Of a stretch of DNA of 64,000 nt, positions 25,932 to 34,568 are shown piece after piece. The translations under genes were made by a program, and so were the position numbers. Source of the stretch: SZUA-430 sp965227535 (GTDB lineage: Bacteria > Pseudomonadota > Alphaproteobacteria > Micropepsales > Micropepsaceae). A model generated the notes under the pieces. The model was not told the DNA's origin, did not search any database, and saw only the letters and a list, made by a program, of their open reading frames with translations. The DNA lies in the NCBI GenBank assembly GCA_965227535.1, contig OZ245761.1, positions 3,906,001 to 3,970,000 on the forward strand, read 5' to 3'. Every line of letters begins with the position of its first letter. Within the stretch, counting starts at the first letter, position 1.

Positions 25932-27404
25932 ATGCTGACGATGCGCAGTTTGGCTGCCGCTATTGCCGTACTCTCCGTCGGAGTTGCTTTATCCTTTCCC
26001 GCTGAAGCAGCACCGCCTCCCTCCAAGGAGACGCAATACCTCGCCTTTCAAATCTTCACCGGATCGGCCAAAACCAGCGTTCCGATCGGTGGGCAGTCCG
26101 TCTTAAGCGAGATGCCGCGGGCGAAGGATCTTGATGCCGCCGCTCGCGACATCGTCACCCGCATCGGCGTGACGGGCACCGCGCGTAACAAACTGGCGCT
26201 GATCTTCGGACCGGTCTCGTTCGATCATTCGGATGAGCAAGTCGCCGCCTTCATCGCCAGCGTGTTCGACATAGCGCTCGCGCGCGATGTGGCGGTCGGT
26301 TTTCATTTGGATGATTCAATCTACTGGGGCGCGCGGCGTGATCTGATCGGCGACAATCGAAACGTCGAGCGTAGCGCGTTCGACGGACCACTATCCAAAG
26401 CGCGCAGACTCGATTGGGGGCCGACACCCGACAAGGCCCCGCCGCAGATGTGCATCAACGCGCCCGCCATCGAAGCGGAGGTTCGGCGACGCGGCAGAGA
26501 CGTCATCGGCAAGGCGATACGCGCCGGACTCGACAGGCTGACGCGCGCCAGGCGTGGTGAGCTTTTTGCGGGCGTCATCGTCGGGTGGGAAACGATGATC
26601 GGAAACGATACGGACGGCAGGGCGCTCGGCTACTGCGCCGCCGCCAACCGCGGTTTGAAGCCAGGCGCCACGATCGCGGCGATCGACCAGGCTCGCGTCG
26701 ACGCGGTGGCGCATTTCATTTCGCTGTGGAGCGCATCGGTCGCCGCTGCCAACGTACCGGAATCGCGCATCTATTCGCACATCGCATTTGCGCCGCAACT
26801 GTATCAGCGCGATGCCGTGGGCGGAAACGCAACCTTCGCGCAGCAGGTCAATTTTGCACCCGCCAAAGTCGCGTTCGGCGCCAAGCGCCGCGCTGGGTTT
26901 TCGGTGTATCCGCAAGCCGGCATCTGGGAGGCGATCGATGCGCAAGTGCGCGCGCACGGCGACGCACCGTGGGCGTCTGTGGAGGGGGCGAACGTCGCGA
27001 TGGGCCCGAAGGGGCCTATGTCGTCAGGCATGAGCGATGAGACCTATCTGGCGCGAATGTTCAACCGCGGCGCAGCGGTCGTGAATATTTTTGGCTGGGG
27101 CGTCGGCGGCGCCGGCAACGGATTTCGCCAAGCGGCCGAGCGGCCGGATGCGGTTCAATCATACAGAAAGTTCTTGCGCGGCGAGGCGCTTGTGGATGGA
27201 CCGGTCGCGACGACGGTTGTAGATCGGTTGCCTGCGAAGATCGCCCGCATCCATGAAAAATTGCCTGCCTGGATGCAGAAGCGCGGCGGCGATGCGGAAG
27301 TTGAATCGCTGATGCGGCAGCTTGATGCGGCGCTAAGGACGGGCGATCTGTCCAAAGCCGAGGCGTTGGCCGACAAGGTCTTGGCAATCATCGCCATCGG
27401 CTGA
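25932..27404 (+). CDS. Secreted protein, possibly TIM-barrel glycoside hydrolase-like
   Basis: 490 residues from the ATG at 25932; a second in-frame ATG lies three codons on. Signal peptide near residues 4-26 (PAEAAPPP). The mature part has spaced motifs common in clan-A glycosidase barrels: DVAVGFHLDDSIYW, GVIVGWETMIGND with a Glu after GW, and ASVEGANVAMG late in the chain with a second Glu. These could be an acid/base and nucleophile pair, but I do not recognise the family and make no substrate call. It stands alone on its strand. Confidence 0.55.
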   Translation: MLTMRSLAAAIAVLSVGVALSFPAEAAPPPSKETQYLAFQIFTGSAKTSVPIGGQSVLSEMPRAKDLDAAARDIVTRIGVTGTARNKLALIFGPVSFDHSDEQVAAFIASVFDIALARDVAVGFHLDDSIYWGARRDLIGDNRNVERSAFDGPLSKARRLDWGPTPDKAPPQMCINAPAIEAEVRRRGRDVIGKAIRAGLDRLTRARRGELFAGVIVGWETMIGNDTDGRALGYCAAANRGLKPGATIAAIDQARVDAVAHFISLWSASVAAANVPESRIYSHIAFAPQLYQRDAVGGNATFAQQVNFAPAKVAFGAKRRAGFSVYPQAGIWEAIDAQVRAHGDAPWASVEGANVAMGPKGPMSSGMSDETYLARMFNRGAAVVNIFGWGVGGAGNGFRQAAERPDAVQSYRKFLRGEALVDGPVATTVVDRLPAKIARIHEKLPAWMQKRGGDAEVESLMRQLDAALRTGDLSKAEALADKVLAIIAIG

Positions 27405-27509
27405 CGTCACGCTCGCCAGAGGCGCGTGCTGATTGAACGCGAGTGACAGTACGCGGTGCAAGAGCGTACCATCATCACCGAAGCTTCTGTATTGCTCTGA
27501 GGGCCGCTT

Positions 27510-27983
27510 ATGGAAATGTCGTCCGTCATTGCCCTGGCCGTCTTTGTCGCGATCAATTTCGTCGTCGCGTCGACGGGGGCGGCGTTTCGGCCCGGGGATT
27601 GGTATGCGGCGCTGCGCAAGCCGTCTTGGACGCCGCCGAACTGGATGTTCCCAGTCGTTTGGTCGGTGCTCTATTGCGCGATCGCCGTCTCGGGTTGGCT
27701 TGTTTGGGAGGCCGCCGGTTCGGAGGCGTGGGGTGCGCTTGCCGTTTATGGCGTGAGTCTGATTTTCAACGCGGCCTGGTCGGCGCTATTCTTCGGATTG
27801 CGCCGGTTGGACCTTGCGATGGCGGACGTCGTGGCGTTGTGGTTGTCGATCGCAGCCGTAATTGCCGTGTTTTCACCCGTCAGTCTGACGGCGGCGCTAC
27901 TGCTTGCGCCCTATCTTGTGTGGGTCACGATCGCAGCGACGCTCAATCTCAGACTTCTGCAGTTGAACGGCGCGCGGGCTTGA
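27510..27983 (+). CDS. TspO/MBR family protein, paralog 1
   Basis: 157 residues, five hydrophobic helices. Family motifs: WYAALRKPSWTPPNWMFPVVW in the first loop/helix 2, NAAWSALFFGLRRLDLA, and PYLVWVTIAATLN at the end of helix 5. TspO binds porphyrins and, in Rhodobacter, lowers pigment-gene expression in oxygen. This copy is outside the bch block, next to a BLUF sensor gene and 970 bp from the cbb operon. A second copy lies behind bchP at 39799. Confidence 0.94.
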   Translation: MEMSSVIALAVFVAINFVVASTGAAFRPGDWYAALRKPSWTPPNWMFPVVWSVLYCAIAVSGWLVWEAAGSEAWGALAVYGVSLIFNAAWSALFFGLRRLDLAMADVVALWLSIAAVIAVFSPVSLTAALLLAPYLVWVTIAATLNLRLLQLNGARA

Positions 27984-28018
27984 GCGGCCATTCTCAGTGC
28001 GGCATCAGCGGCGGTGTG

Positions 28019-28417
28019 TCAGGCCGCTTCCACTGCAACGCGCGCGAACACGGTCAGAAGCTGATCGCGCGTCGCCCGCGCCACCACGCCGTCCGCAACC
28101 TCGTTCTGCGTCCACAGCCACGAACGTGCCGGATCGTCGCGCATCGCCCATTTCGGAAACAGGCGTTCATCCGCCGGTGCGCAAAAGCGGCGATTGACTT
28201 CAAGGTGACGGTCGTCGCGCGCGATGCGTGCGAAGGCTGTTTCGACAGCGCGCTCGGATCCTTCAAGCAATTGGAGGTAGATGTCGGCGCGGCAGATCAA
28301 CGCGCCGGTGATGCCGTCGCGCGTGTTGTTGGCGCGCGCGCTCAACAAGATGCCGTTCAGCATCGCGTCGTCGAACCCGAACGGGCGCGAGGCGTAAACG
28401 AGTTGATACAGGTCCAT
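28019..28417 (-). CDS. BLUF-domain blue-light sensor
   Basis: 132 residues from the ATG at 28417, preceded by GGGAG at 8-nt spacing. The BLUF fold is clear: LYQLVYASRP with the photoactive Tyr near residue 8, ANNTRDGITGALI with flavin-contacting Asn, and IYLQLLEGSE with the switching Gln near 49. It is a stand-alone BLUF with a ~40-residue C-terminal extension and no output domain, so it must signal through a partner. Its place between a tspO and the cbb operon suggests light-dependent control, which is inference. Confidence 0.93.
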   Translation of the reverse strand: MDLYQLVYASRPFGFDDAMLNGILLSARANNTRDGITGALICRADIYLQLLEGSERAVETAFARIARDDRHLEVNRRFCAPADERLFPKWAMRDDPARSWLWTQNEVADGVVARATRDQLLTVFARVAVEAA

Positions 28418-28491
28418 CAAGCAAGCTCCCAGCGCCGAATGCGGACGCTATGCGTTCGCAGCCGACAAGTCGAGGGGCCTTCCTAGTTTCC

Positions 28492-28512
28492 ATAACCTGT
28501 GAAGTAATTGCG
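28492..28512. promoter_or_regulatory. Shared 21-bp upstream motif, copy 2
   Basis: ATAACCTGTGAAGTAATTGC followed by G, identical to 22600-22620 except for one base. It lies in the divergent region between the BLUF gene (72 bp away) and the membrane-protein gene at 28596 (83 bp away), so it could serve either. Confidence 0.5.
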
Positions 28513-28595
28513 CGCGGTCGCCCTATTCGGCAACGTTGCCGCCGCCACTGCCAATCCGCCGCCGCGCGCGACCACAGAATCCGGGGAAGGACACC

Positions 28596-28940
28596 ATGAC
28601 TGCGTTTCGAGCATACCTTGTTGCCTTTTTTGTTGTCCTGCTGACCTACACGGCGATCGTGATCGCCAATCACGGCTGGGGCCTGTTCCCCATATTCTTC
28701 GGCGACATTGCGGCCATGACATGGCCCGGCCAATTCAATTTGGACTTCCTGGGATTTCTGACCCTATCGGGCCTCTGGCTGGCTTGGCGCCATCATTTTT
28801 CGCCCCTCGGACTGATCTTGGGTTTGATCGGTGTCTTTGGCGGAATGGGATTTCTTGTCCCCTACCTGCTGATTGCAAGCTTCGCCGCCAAAGGAGACGT
28901 GAAAGAGCTTCTACTGGGTCGAGCGAGGGCTGTCGGGTAA
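28596..28940 (+). CDS. Small membrane protein of unknown function
   Basis: 114 residues from the ATG at 28596 (GGGGAAGG upstream). Hydrophobic helices at ~6-24, ~29-42, ~48-63 and ~70-97. The sequence WPGQFNLDFLGFLTLSGLWLA before the central helix resembles small four-helix proteins of unknown role. Convergent with cbbY. It shares an upstream 21-bp motif with the SnoaL-like gene. Confidence 0.65.
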   Translation: MTAFRAYLVAFFVVLLTYTAIVIANHGWGLFPIFFGDIAAMTWPGQFNLDFLGFLTLSGLWLAWRHHFSPLGLILGLIGVFGGMGFLVPYLLIASFAAKGDVKELLLGRARAVG

Positions 28941-28955
28941 TTCGACCAAGCCCGA

Positions 28956-29705
28956 TCAACCGGCGATGCCGCGGTGAAGCTCCTGAATCGCCGCAAGGAT
29001 CGCCGGCCCGCGCGCCATCGCTCCCGATTTGCGGGGCACCAACTCGCACAGCGACGCCGCGACGGCGCACGCGCCCTCAAAATCTTCGTCCGCGCTGTAG
29101 ATGCTCGGCGTCACGACGGTGGAGATCCCAGCGCCACGCGCGGCGCGCAAACCGTTGTTGGTATCCTCGATCGCGACACAAGCTGACGCCGGAAGGTCGA
29201 GCCCCCGCAACGTCCGCAGATAAACGTCAGGCGCCGGCTTCTTAACGTCGGCGCTGTCGGCCGCCGCGACGAACTCGATGATATCGGTCCAATGCGCACC
29301 GAGCGTTGCGCGCAGGAGCTTATCGACGTTCGGCCGGCTGGTGGTCGTTGCGATCGCAAGTCTGACGCCGTCGCGCTTTGCGGCTGTCATGAGGTCTTCG
29401 ACACCGGGACGCAGATCGGTGGCGCCGGACGAGATCAACTCGCCGTAGAGCGCAGTTTTTACTTTGTGCAATCCAGCGACAAAACCGCCGAGATTGGCTC
29501 GCGCCGCATAGCCCGGCTGATGCGCTTGGATGTAGTGCCGGATCCGCTCCTTGCCGCCGGCGACCTTGAGCAGTTTGCCGTAGAGGTCGCGATCCCACGA
29601 CCAGCCCAAGCCGGCGCGCGCGAACGCCTCGTTGAATGCCGCGCGGTGGGTTTCTTCCGTTTCCGCAAGCGTGCCATCGACGTCGAAAATGAGCGCCTTA
29701 AGCAT
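28956..29705 (-). CDS. cbbY: CbbY-type HAD phosphatase
   Basis: 249 residues. HAD motif I is IFDVDGTLAETE (nucleophile Asp8), motif II AIATTTSRPNV, motif III Lys in DVKKPAPDVY, and motif IV IEDTNNGLRAA. CbbY dephosphorylates xylulose-1,5-bisphosphate, a misfire product that blocks RuBisCO. It is the last gene of the cbb operon, and its ATG overlaps the cbbX end by 8 bp, as expected for red-type RuBisCO operons. Confidence 0.93.
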   Translation of the reverse strand: MLKALIFDVDGTLAETEETHRAAFNEAFARAGLGWSWDRDLYGKLLKVAGGKERIRHYIQAHQPGYAARANLGGFVAGLHKVKTALYGELISSGATDLRPGVEDLMTAAKRDGVRLAIATTTSRPNVDKLLRATLGAHWTDIIEFVAAADSADVKKPAPDVYLRTLRGLDLPASACVAIEDTNNGLRAARGAGISTVVTPSIYSADEDFEGACAVAASLCELVPRKSGAMARGPAILAAIQELHRGIAG

Positions 29706-30615
29706 CGCTTGCTGCGCCCATTGCTGCGGCCTTGAACACGCGGCTGGCGAGAATGTCCGCCGCCTCGATGGTTGAAAGATCGTCGACGGTCACCGTCGCG
29801 TTCGCGTTGAAGATACGGTTCGCCTGACGCAGCCGCGCGCGGTCGAGCGCGTTGCGGATCGACCGCGCGTTCGCGAACTGCGGTTGACGCTTGCGCTCGG
29901 AGATGTACGCGACAAGCGCCTCGCGCGCCGCGCCGCTCAGCCGGTAACTCTGCTGCCCCAAGATGATCTCGGCGATCTGCAGCAATTCCAAATCGGTGTA
30001 GTCCGGAAAATCGATGTGATGGGCAACGCGCGAGCGAAAGCCGGGATTGCTGGAAAAGAACTTGTCCATCCGGTCGCCATAACCGGCCAGGATCACGACC
30101 AGATCGTCGCGCTGGTTCTCCATCACCTGCAGAAGAATCTCGATCGCCTCTTGACCGTAGTCGCGCTCGTTCTCCGGACGATAAAGATAATAGGCCTCGT
30201 CGATGAACAGCACCCCGCCCATCGCGCGCTTCAGCACCTCTTTCGTTTTCGGCGCCGTGTGCCCGATGTATTGGCCGACCAGATCGTCGCGCGTGACCGA
30301 AACGACCTGCCCACGCCGCACGTACCCCAGCTTGTGCAGAATCTCCGCCATCTGTAGCGCGACCGTCGTCTTGCCGGTTCCGGGATTGCCGGTGAACGAC
30401 ATGTGCAACGTCGGCGCGTTGGTGGTCAGCGCGAACTTGCGCCGAACGCGCTCGACCAACAGCAGAGACGAGATTTCCCGAATGCGCGTCTTGACCGGCA
30501 CCAGACCGATGAGATCGCGGTCGAGCCGCGCCAGCGCCTCGCCGATACCCGCGGAGGCGAACTCGGCCTTCAGGTCGATCTCGACAGGCAGAGGAGCTTC
30601 GGCGTCGGACATCAA
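29698..30615 (-). CDS. cbbX: Red-type RuBisCO activase CbbX (AAA+)
   Basis: 305 residues. Walker A FTGNPGTGKTT at ~74-84, Walker B GVLFIDEAYYL, and the AAA+ arginine-finger region SRVAHHIDF. CbbX pulls the RuBisCO large-subunit C-terminus through its ring to remove inhibitory sugar phosphates. The ATG overlaps the cbbS stop by 4 bp, and cbbY overlaps its end. It confirms that the RuBisCO here is red-type. Confidence 0.97.
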   Translation of the reverse strand: MMSDAEAPLPVEIDLKAEFASAGIGEALARLDRDLIGLVPVKTRIREISSLLLVERVRRKFALTTNAPTLHMSFTGNPGTGKTTVALQMAEILHKLGYVRRGQVVSVTRDDLVGQYIGHTAPKTKEVLKRAMGGVLFIDEAYYLYRPENERDYGQEAIEILLQVMENQRDDLVVILAGYGDRMDKFFSSNPGFRSRVAHHIDFPDYTDLELLQIAEIILGQQSYRLSGAAREALVAYISERKRQPQFANARSIRNALDRARLRQANRIFNANATVTVDDLSTIEAADILASRVFKAAAMGAASDA

Positions 30616-31031
30616 GTGTAGCGCTTGCCTTCAGGGCGATCCGCCGCGTAGAGCCGCGTGGTGTAGCGAACGTTGCGACCGCCGGTCTCCTGCCGCTCCA
30701 GCGCGAACCCGTCTTCATGCGCCGGCCGGTTGACGATGAACGAGAGGCGCACCGACTCCCAGCCATGCGTCGCGTCGAAGGCCGAGAGGCGGATGTACTT
30801 GTTGCCGTGCGCTTTGCGGCAGGCGGTAAGCTCCATCATCACGCCGGCCGCGTCCTTCACGTCGAACATCGGCAGGCCCCACATCTCCCAATAGGTGTTG
30901 CGGGGATGCGGATCGTCGGTGAACTCGAGGTTCACCGCCCACCCGTTGTTGAGGCAGTATTGCACTTGCTTTGTGATCTGCGCGTCCGTCAGGTCGGGCA
31001 GGAACGAGAACGTACCTTGGGTGATTCGCAT
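30612..31031 (-). CDS. cbbS: RuBisCO small subunit, form IC type
   Basis: 139 residues. Start MRITQGTFSFLPDLTDAQIT and the segment GWAVNLEFTDDPHPRNTYWE are diagnostic. The C-terminal extension after IVNRPAHEDGF (residues ~108-139, ending NVRYTTRLYAADRPEGKRYT) is the red-type beta-hairpin that fills the solvent channel. It starts 9 bp after the cbbL stop and overlaps cbbX by 4 bp. Confidence 0.98.
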   Translation of the reverse strand: MRITQGTFSFLPDLTDAQITKQVQYCLNNGWAVNLEFTDDPHPRNTYWEMWGLPMFDVKDAAGVMMELTACRKAHGNKYIRLSAFDATHGWESVRLSFIVNRPAHEDGFALERQETGGRNVRYTTRLYAADRPEGKRYT

Positions 31032-31040
31032 TGGTTTTCC

Positions 31041-32498
31041 TCACATCGCGGCGGTGGCGGTCGGAACGAAATCGGGCGCGTCGGTCGAGGCATAGTCGAA
31101 CGTCACCTCCCCCCACACATCGAGCGCTTGGCGCAGCGGCGCGCAACTCTTCGCCGCCTCGACCAGGATCTCCGGCCCTTCGCGCAAGTAGTCGCGCCCC
31201 TCATTGCGCGCGAGAACCATCGCTTCGAGCGCGACGCGGTTCGCGATCGCGCCCGCCTGTATGCCCATCGGATGGCCGATCGTGCCGCCGCCGAACTGCA
31301 ACACCACGTCCTCACCCAGATAGTGAATGAGCTGGTGCATCTGTCCCGCGTGGATGCCGCCGGAAGCGACCGGCATCATCTTGTTGAGCGAGGCCCAAGG
31401 CTGGTCGAAGAAGATGCCGTGCTCGAGGCGCATCGGATTGAAGTCTTCGCGGCAGATGTCGTAGTAGCCGCGCGTCGTGTTCGGGTCGCCTTCAAGTTTG
31501 CCGACGACCGTGCCGGCGTGAATGTGATCGACGCCCGCAAGCCGCATCCACTTGGCGATGACGCGGAACGAAACGCCGTGCGACTTCTGGCGCGTATAGG
31601 TGCCGTGACCGGCGCGATGCAGATGCAGCACCATGTCGTTCTTGCGCGCCCATTTCGCCATCGACTGGATCGCCGTGTAGCCGATGACGAGGTCGATCAT
31701 GATGATGACGGAGCCAAGCTCCTTCGCCAGCTCCGCGCGCTCGTACATGTCCTCCATCGTGCCGGCGGTCACGTTGAGATAGGTGCCTTTGATCTCGCCG
31801 GTCGCGGCCTGCGCCTTGTTCACCGCCTCCATGCAATAGAGGAAGCGATCGCGCCAATGCATGAAGGGCTGCGAGTTGATGTTCTCGTCGTCCTTGGTGA
31901 AGTCGAGCCCGCCTTTGAGCGCCTCGTAGACCACGCGCCCATAGTTGCGCCCCGAAAGGCCGAGCTTCGGCTTCACCGTCGCGCCCAGCAGAGGCCGCCC
32001 GAATTTGTCCAGCCGCTCGCGCTCGACGACGATGCCGGTCGCGGGGCCTTGGAACGTTTTGATGTAGGCGACCGGAAAGCGCATGTCCTCGAGCCGCAGC
32101 GCCTTCAAGGGCTTGAACCCGAACACGTTGCCGATGATCGACGCTGAAAGGTTGGCGATCGATCCGGGCTCGAACAGATCGAGGTCGTAGGCAATGTACG
32201 CAAAGTACGAGCCGGGCGTGTTGGGAATCTCGTCGACGCGGTAACATTTGGCGCGGTACTTTTCGCTCGCGGTCAAGCGGTCGGTCCACACCACGGTCCA
32301 CGTCGCCGTCGAACTCTCGCCGGCCACGGCGGCCGACGCCTCGATCGGATCCACGCCGTCCTGCGGCGTCACCCGGAACAAGGCGATGACGTCCGTATCC
32401 TTGGGAACATAATCCGGCTCCCAATAACCCATCTTGCGATACTGCATCACGCCGGCGCGATAGCGGTCGGCGCCTTTGACGGTCTCGGATTTGTTCAT
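31041..32498 (-). CDS. cbbL: RuBisCO large subunit, form IC
   Basis: 485 residues from the ATG at 32498 (AAGGACCCGCCG upstream); the open frame continues upstream but only as shadow sequence. Catalytic parts are intact: GATVKPKLGLSGRNYGR, the carbamylated Lys in GGLDFTKDDENINSQPF, loop 6 with GVDHIHAGTVVGKLEGD, and GGTIGHPMGIQAGAIANR. The N-terminal MNKSETVKGADRYRAGVMQY and the late CREDFNPMRLEHGIFF match form IC of alphaproteobacteria. It catalyses RuBP carboxylation. Third gene of the cbb operon after cbbF and cbbP. Confidence 0.98.
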   Translation of the reverse strand: MNKSETVKGADRYRAGVMQYRKMGYWEPDYVPKDTDVIALFRVTPQDGVDPIEASAAVAGESSTATWTVVWTDRLTASEKYRAKCYRVDEIPNTPGSYFAYIAYDLDLFEPGSIANLSASIIGNVFGFKPLKALRLEDMRFPVAYIKTFQGPATGIVVERERLDKFGRPLLGATVKPKLGLSGRNYGRVVYEALKGGLDFTKDDENINSQPFMHWRDRFLYCMEAVNKAQAATGEIKGTYLNVTAGTMEDMYERAELAKELGSVIIMIDLVIGYTAIQSMAKWARKNDMVLHLHRAGHGTYTRQKSHGVSFRVIAKWMRLAGVDHIHAGTVVGKLEGDPNTTRGYYDICREDFNPMRLEHGIFFDQPWASLNKMMPVASGGIHAGQMHQLIHYLGEDVVLQFGGGTIGHPMGIQAGAIANRVALEAMVLARNEGRDYLREGPEILVEAAKSCAPLRQALDVWGEVTFDYASTDAPDFVPTATAAM

Positions 32499-32521
32499 CG
32501 GCGGGTCCTTGCGTCGCGGGT

Positions 32522-33394
32522 TTATGCTCTGCGTTTGCGATCCATCAGCTTCAAGATCAAAGGCGTGAGTATCAGCTGCATCGCCAGGTCCAGCTTGGCG
32601 CCATGGATCACGATCGAGTTCGCGCGCGACATGAAGCTGCCTGGGATCATCGAAATCAGATAAGGAAAGTCGATGCCGCGCGGGTTGCGGAAGCGGATAA
32701 CGACGATCGATTCGTCCGGCGTCGGGATCCAGCGCGCGATGAACGGATTCGATGTGTCGACGGTCGGTACCCGCTGAAAGTTGATGTCGGTGTGCGTGAA
32801 CTGCGGCACGATGTAATGCACATAGTCGGGCATGCGCCGCAGGATGGTATCGGTCACCGCTTCGGTCGAGTAACCGCGCGAAGCCTTGTCGCGATGCAGC
32901 TTTTGAATCCACTCGAGGTTGATGACGGGTACGACCCCGATCTTCAGGTCGGCCCACTGCGCGACGTTGACCGTATCGGTCACCACGGCGCCGTGTAGGC
33001 CTTCGTAAAACAGAAGGTCTGTGTTTTCCGGAAGCGGCTCCCACTCCGTGAACGTTCCGGGCGTTCCTCCCATGAGGCTCGCTTCCTCGCGATCGTGGAT
33101 ATAGTGGCGCGACATGCCGGTCCCGCTCTGCGCGTAACTGGCGAACAATTCTTCGAGTTTTTCGAAGTGATTGGTGGTCGCGCTGAAGTGGCTGAAGTGT
33201 TTGTTGCCGCGCTCTGCTTCTTCCGCAATGCGGCGGCGCATCTCTTCGCGGTCGTAGCGATGAAAGGCATCGCCGTCGATATAGGCCGCGTTCACACTCT
33301 CACGGCGGAAGATCTGTTCGAACGTCTTCCGGACCGAGGTCGTGCCCGCGCCGGAGGCGCCGGTAATGGATATGATCGGGTGGGCGATTGACAT
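32522..33394 (-). CDS. cbbP: Phosphoribulokinase
   Basis: 290 residues, the bacterial PRK length. P-loop ITGASGAGTTSV at residues 10-21, then DGDAFHRYDREEM with the catalytic Asp/His/Arg set, and a C-terminal region ending IVIHGAKLDLAMQLILTPLI. It makes ribulose-1,5-bisphosphate for RuBisCO. The ATG at 33394 lies 8 bp after cbbF, and cbbL follows after 23 bp. Confidence 0.98.
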   Translation of the reverse strand: MSIAHPIISITGASGAGTTSVRKTFEQIFRRESVNAAYIDGDAFHRYDREEMRRRIAEEAERGNKHFSHFSATTNHFEKLEELFASYAQSGTGMSRHYIHDREEASLMGGTPGTFTEWEPLPENTDLLFYEGLHGAVVTDTVNVAQWADLKIGVVPVINLEWIQKLHRDKASRGYSTEAVTDTILRRMPDYVHYIVPQFTHTDINFQRVPTVDTSNPFIARWIPTPDESIVVIRFRNPRGIDFPYLISMIPGSFMSRANSIVIHGAKLDLAMQLILTPLILKLMDRKRRA

Positions 33395-33402
33395 GGGGCT
33401 AT

Positions 33403-34446
33403 CTACGTCCGGAAGAGGCCGCGCTTGGTGAACAGCGGCGAGTCGCCTGGTTCAAGAGTCGCATCGGTATGTAAGCGTTCGACATGCCGCACCATGTCGG
33501 CCGAGCCGAAGACAAGCGGCACGCGTTGGTGCAGGGATGTCGGCGCCAGATCAAGGATGCGTTCGCGGCCGGTCGTCGGAAGCCCGCCTGCTTGCTCGAT
33601 CACAAAGGCCATCGGCGCGGCTTCATACAGCAGACGAAGGCGTCCATTCTGGTAACCGGAGCGCTCGTCGGCCGGATACAGAAAAATCCCACCGCGCGAG
33701 AGGATGCGAAACGCCTCCGCAACCAGCGATCCGATCCAGCGCATGTTGAAGTCGGCGCCGCGCGTACCGACGGCACCGTCCAGGCAGTCGTCGATGTAGA
33801 CGCGAACCGGCCTCTGCCAATGCCGATAGTTCGACGCGTTGATCGCATACTCGCGAACGCCTTCCGCGATACTCACGCTGCCCTTTGTCATCCGGTAGAC
33901 GTTGTCGCGGCAATCGAGCGTGAAGACGTCGACGCCGAAACCCATGGTGAGAACGAGCGTCGTTTGAGGTCCGTAGACAACAAAGCCCGCCGCCAGCTGA
34001 CGCGAACCTTTGCCGCCGAACGCGCCCAGTTTCGTGTCGCCCTCGGTCGCCGACGGCAGGATCGAAAAGATCGTCCCGATCGACATGTTTGTGTCGATGT
34101 TCGACGACCCGTCCAGCGGATCAACGGCGATCGCAAGCGGCGCCGCGGGATCGAGCGTCTCGATCGCGTGCAATTCTTCTGAGGCGAGCACCGCCACCGG
34201 CGCGCCGCGCAGGGCGTCGACGATGATTTGATGCGTCTGAACGTCGAGCGCCTTTTGCACATCGCCGTCCGCGTTGGCCCCGGCCGCGGCGCCCAAGTCG
34301 CCGGCAAGCGGACCAAGTCTAACCAGGTTGGAGATCTCGGCAGTCGCCGCCGCGAGAGCCAGGACCGCGCGCCCGACATCGCGATGACCGGGATTGCGCA
34401 TCGCAATCTTTTCGCAGTGCTCGGAAAGCGTGGTGCGGCCCTGCAT
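33403..34446 (-). CDS. cbbF: Class I fructose-1,6-bisphosphatase
   Basis: 347 residues. Metal-binding motif AIAVDPLDGSSNIDTNMSIG at ~106-125, the ASEELHAIETL loop before it, and substrate residues in FNMRWIGSLVAEAFRIL and LRLLYEAAPMAFVIEQAGG. It serves the Calvin cycle and gluconeogenesis. First gene of the leftward cbb operon, divergent from cbbR with a 122-bp control region. Confidence 0.97.
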   Translation of the reverse strand: MQGRTTLSEHCEKIAMRNPGHRDVGRAVLALAAATAEISNLVRLGPLAGDLGAAAGANADGDVQKALDVQTHQIIVDALRGAPVAVLASEELHAIETLDPAAPLAIAVDPLDGSSNIDTNMSIGTIFSILPSATEGDTKLGAFGGKGSRQLAAGFVVYGPQTTLVLTMGFGVDVFTLDCRDNVYRMTKGSVSIAEGVREYAINASNYRHWQRPVRVYIDDCLDGAVGTRGADFNMRWIGSLVAEAFRILSRGGIFLYPADERSGYQNGRLRLLYEAAPMAFVIEQAGGLPTTGRERILDLAPTSLHQRVPLVFGSADMVRHVERLHTDATLEPGDSPLFTKRGLFRT

Positions 34447-34522
34447 TGGCGCGTTGGGTTTCCGTCTGAAGCGTTTGCGGTTCGAAACCCGCTGAAGGCG
34501 AGAAACTATGGACTTGCCTTAG

Positions 34523-34544
34523 CTATTAGGGAAATATCAAATAG
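34523..34544. promoter_or_regulatory. Candidate CbbR operator
   Basis: CTATT (34523-34527) and AATAG (34540-34544) are inverted with 12 nt between them, and T527-N11-A539 fits the LysR T-N11-A rule. It lies in the 122-bp AT-rich divergent region, 25 bp before the cbbR ATG and 77 bp before the cbbF ATG. CbbR proteins generally bind such sites between cbbR and the cbb operon. Confidence 0.5.
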
Positions 34545-34568
34545 TTCGAAGGAGCATAAAAATATATT

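Noticed and set aside
30717..32147. 476-codon plus-strand open frame opposite cbbS and cbbL
   Set aside because: It mirrors RuBisCO codons; no ribosome site and no recognisable domain.
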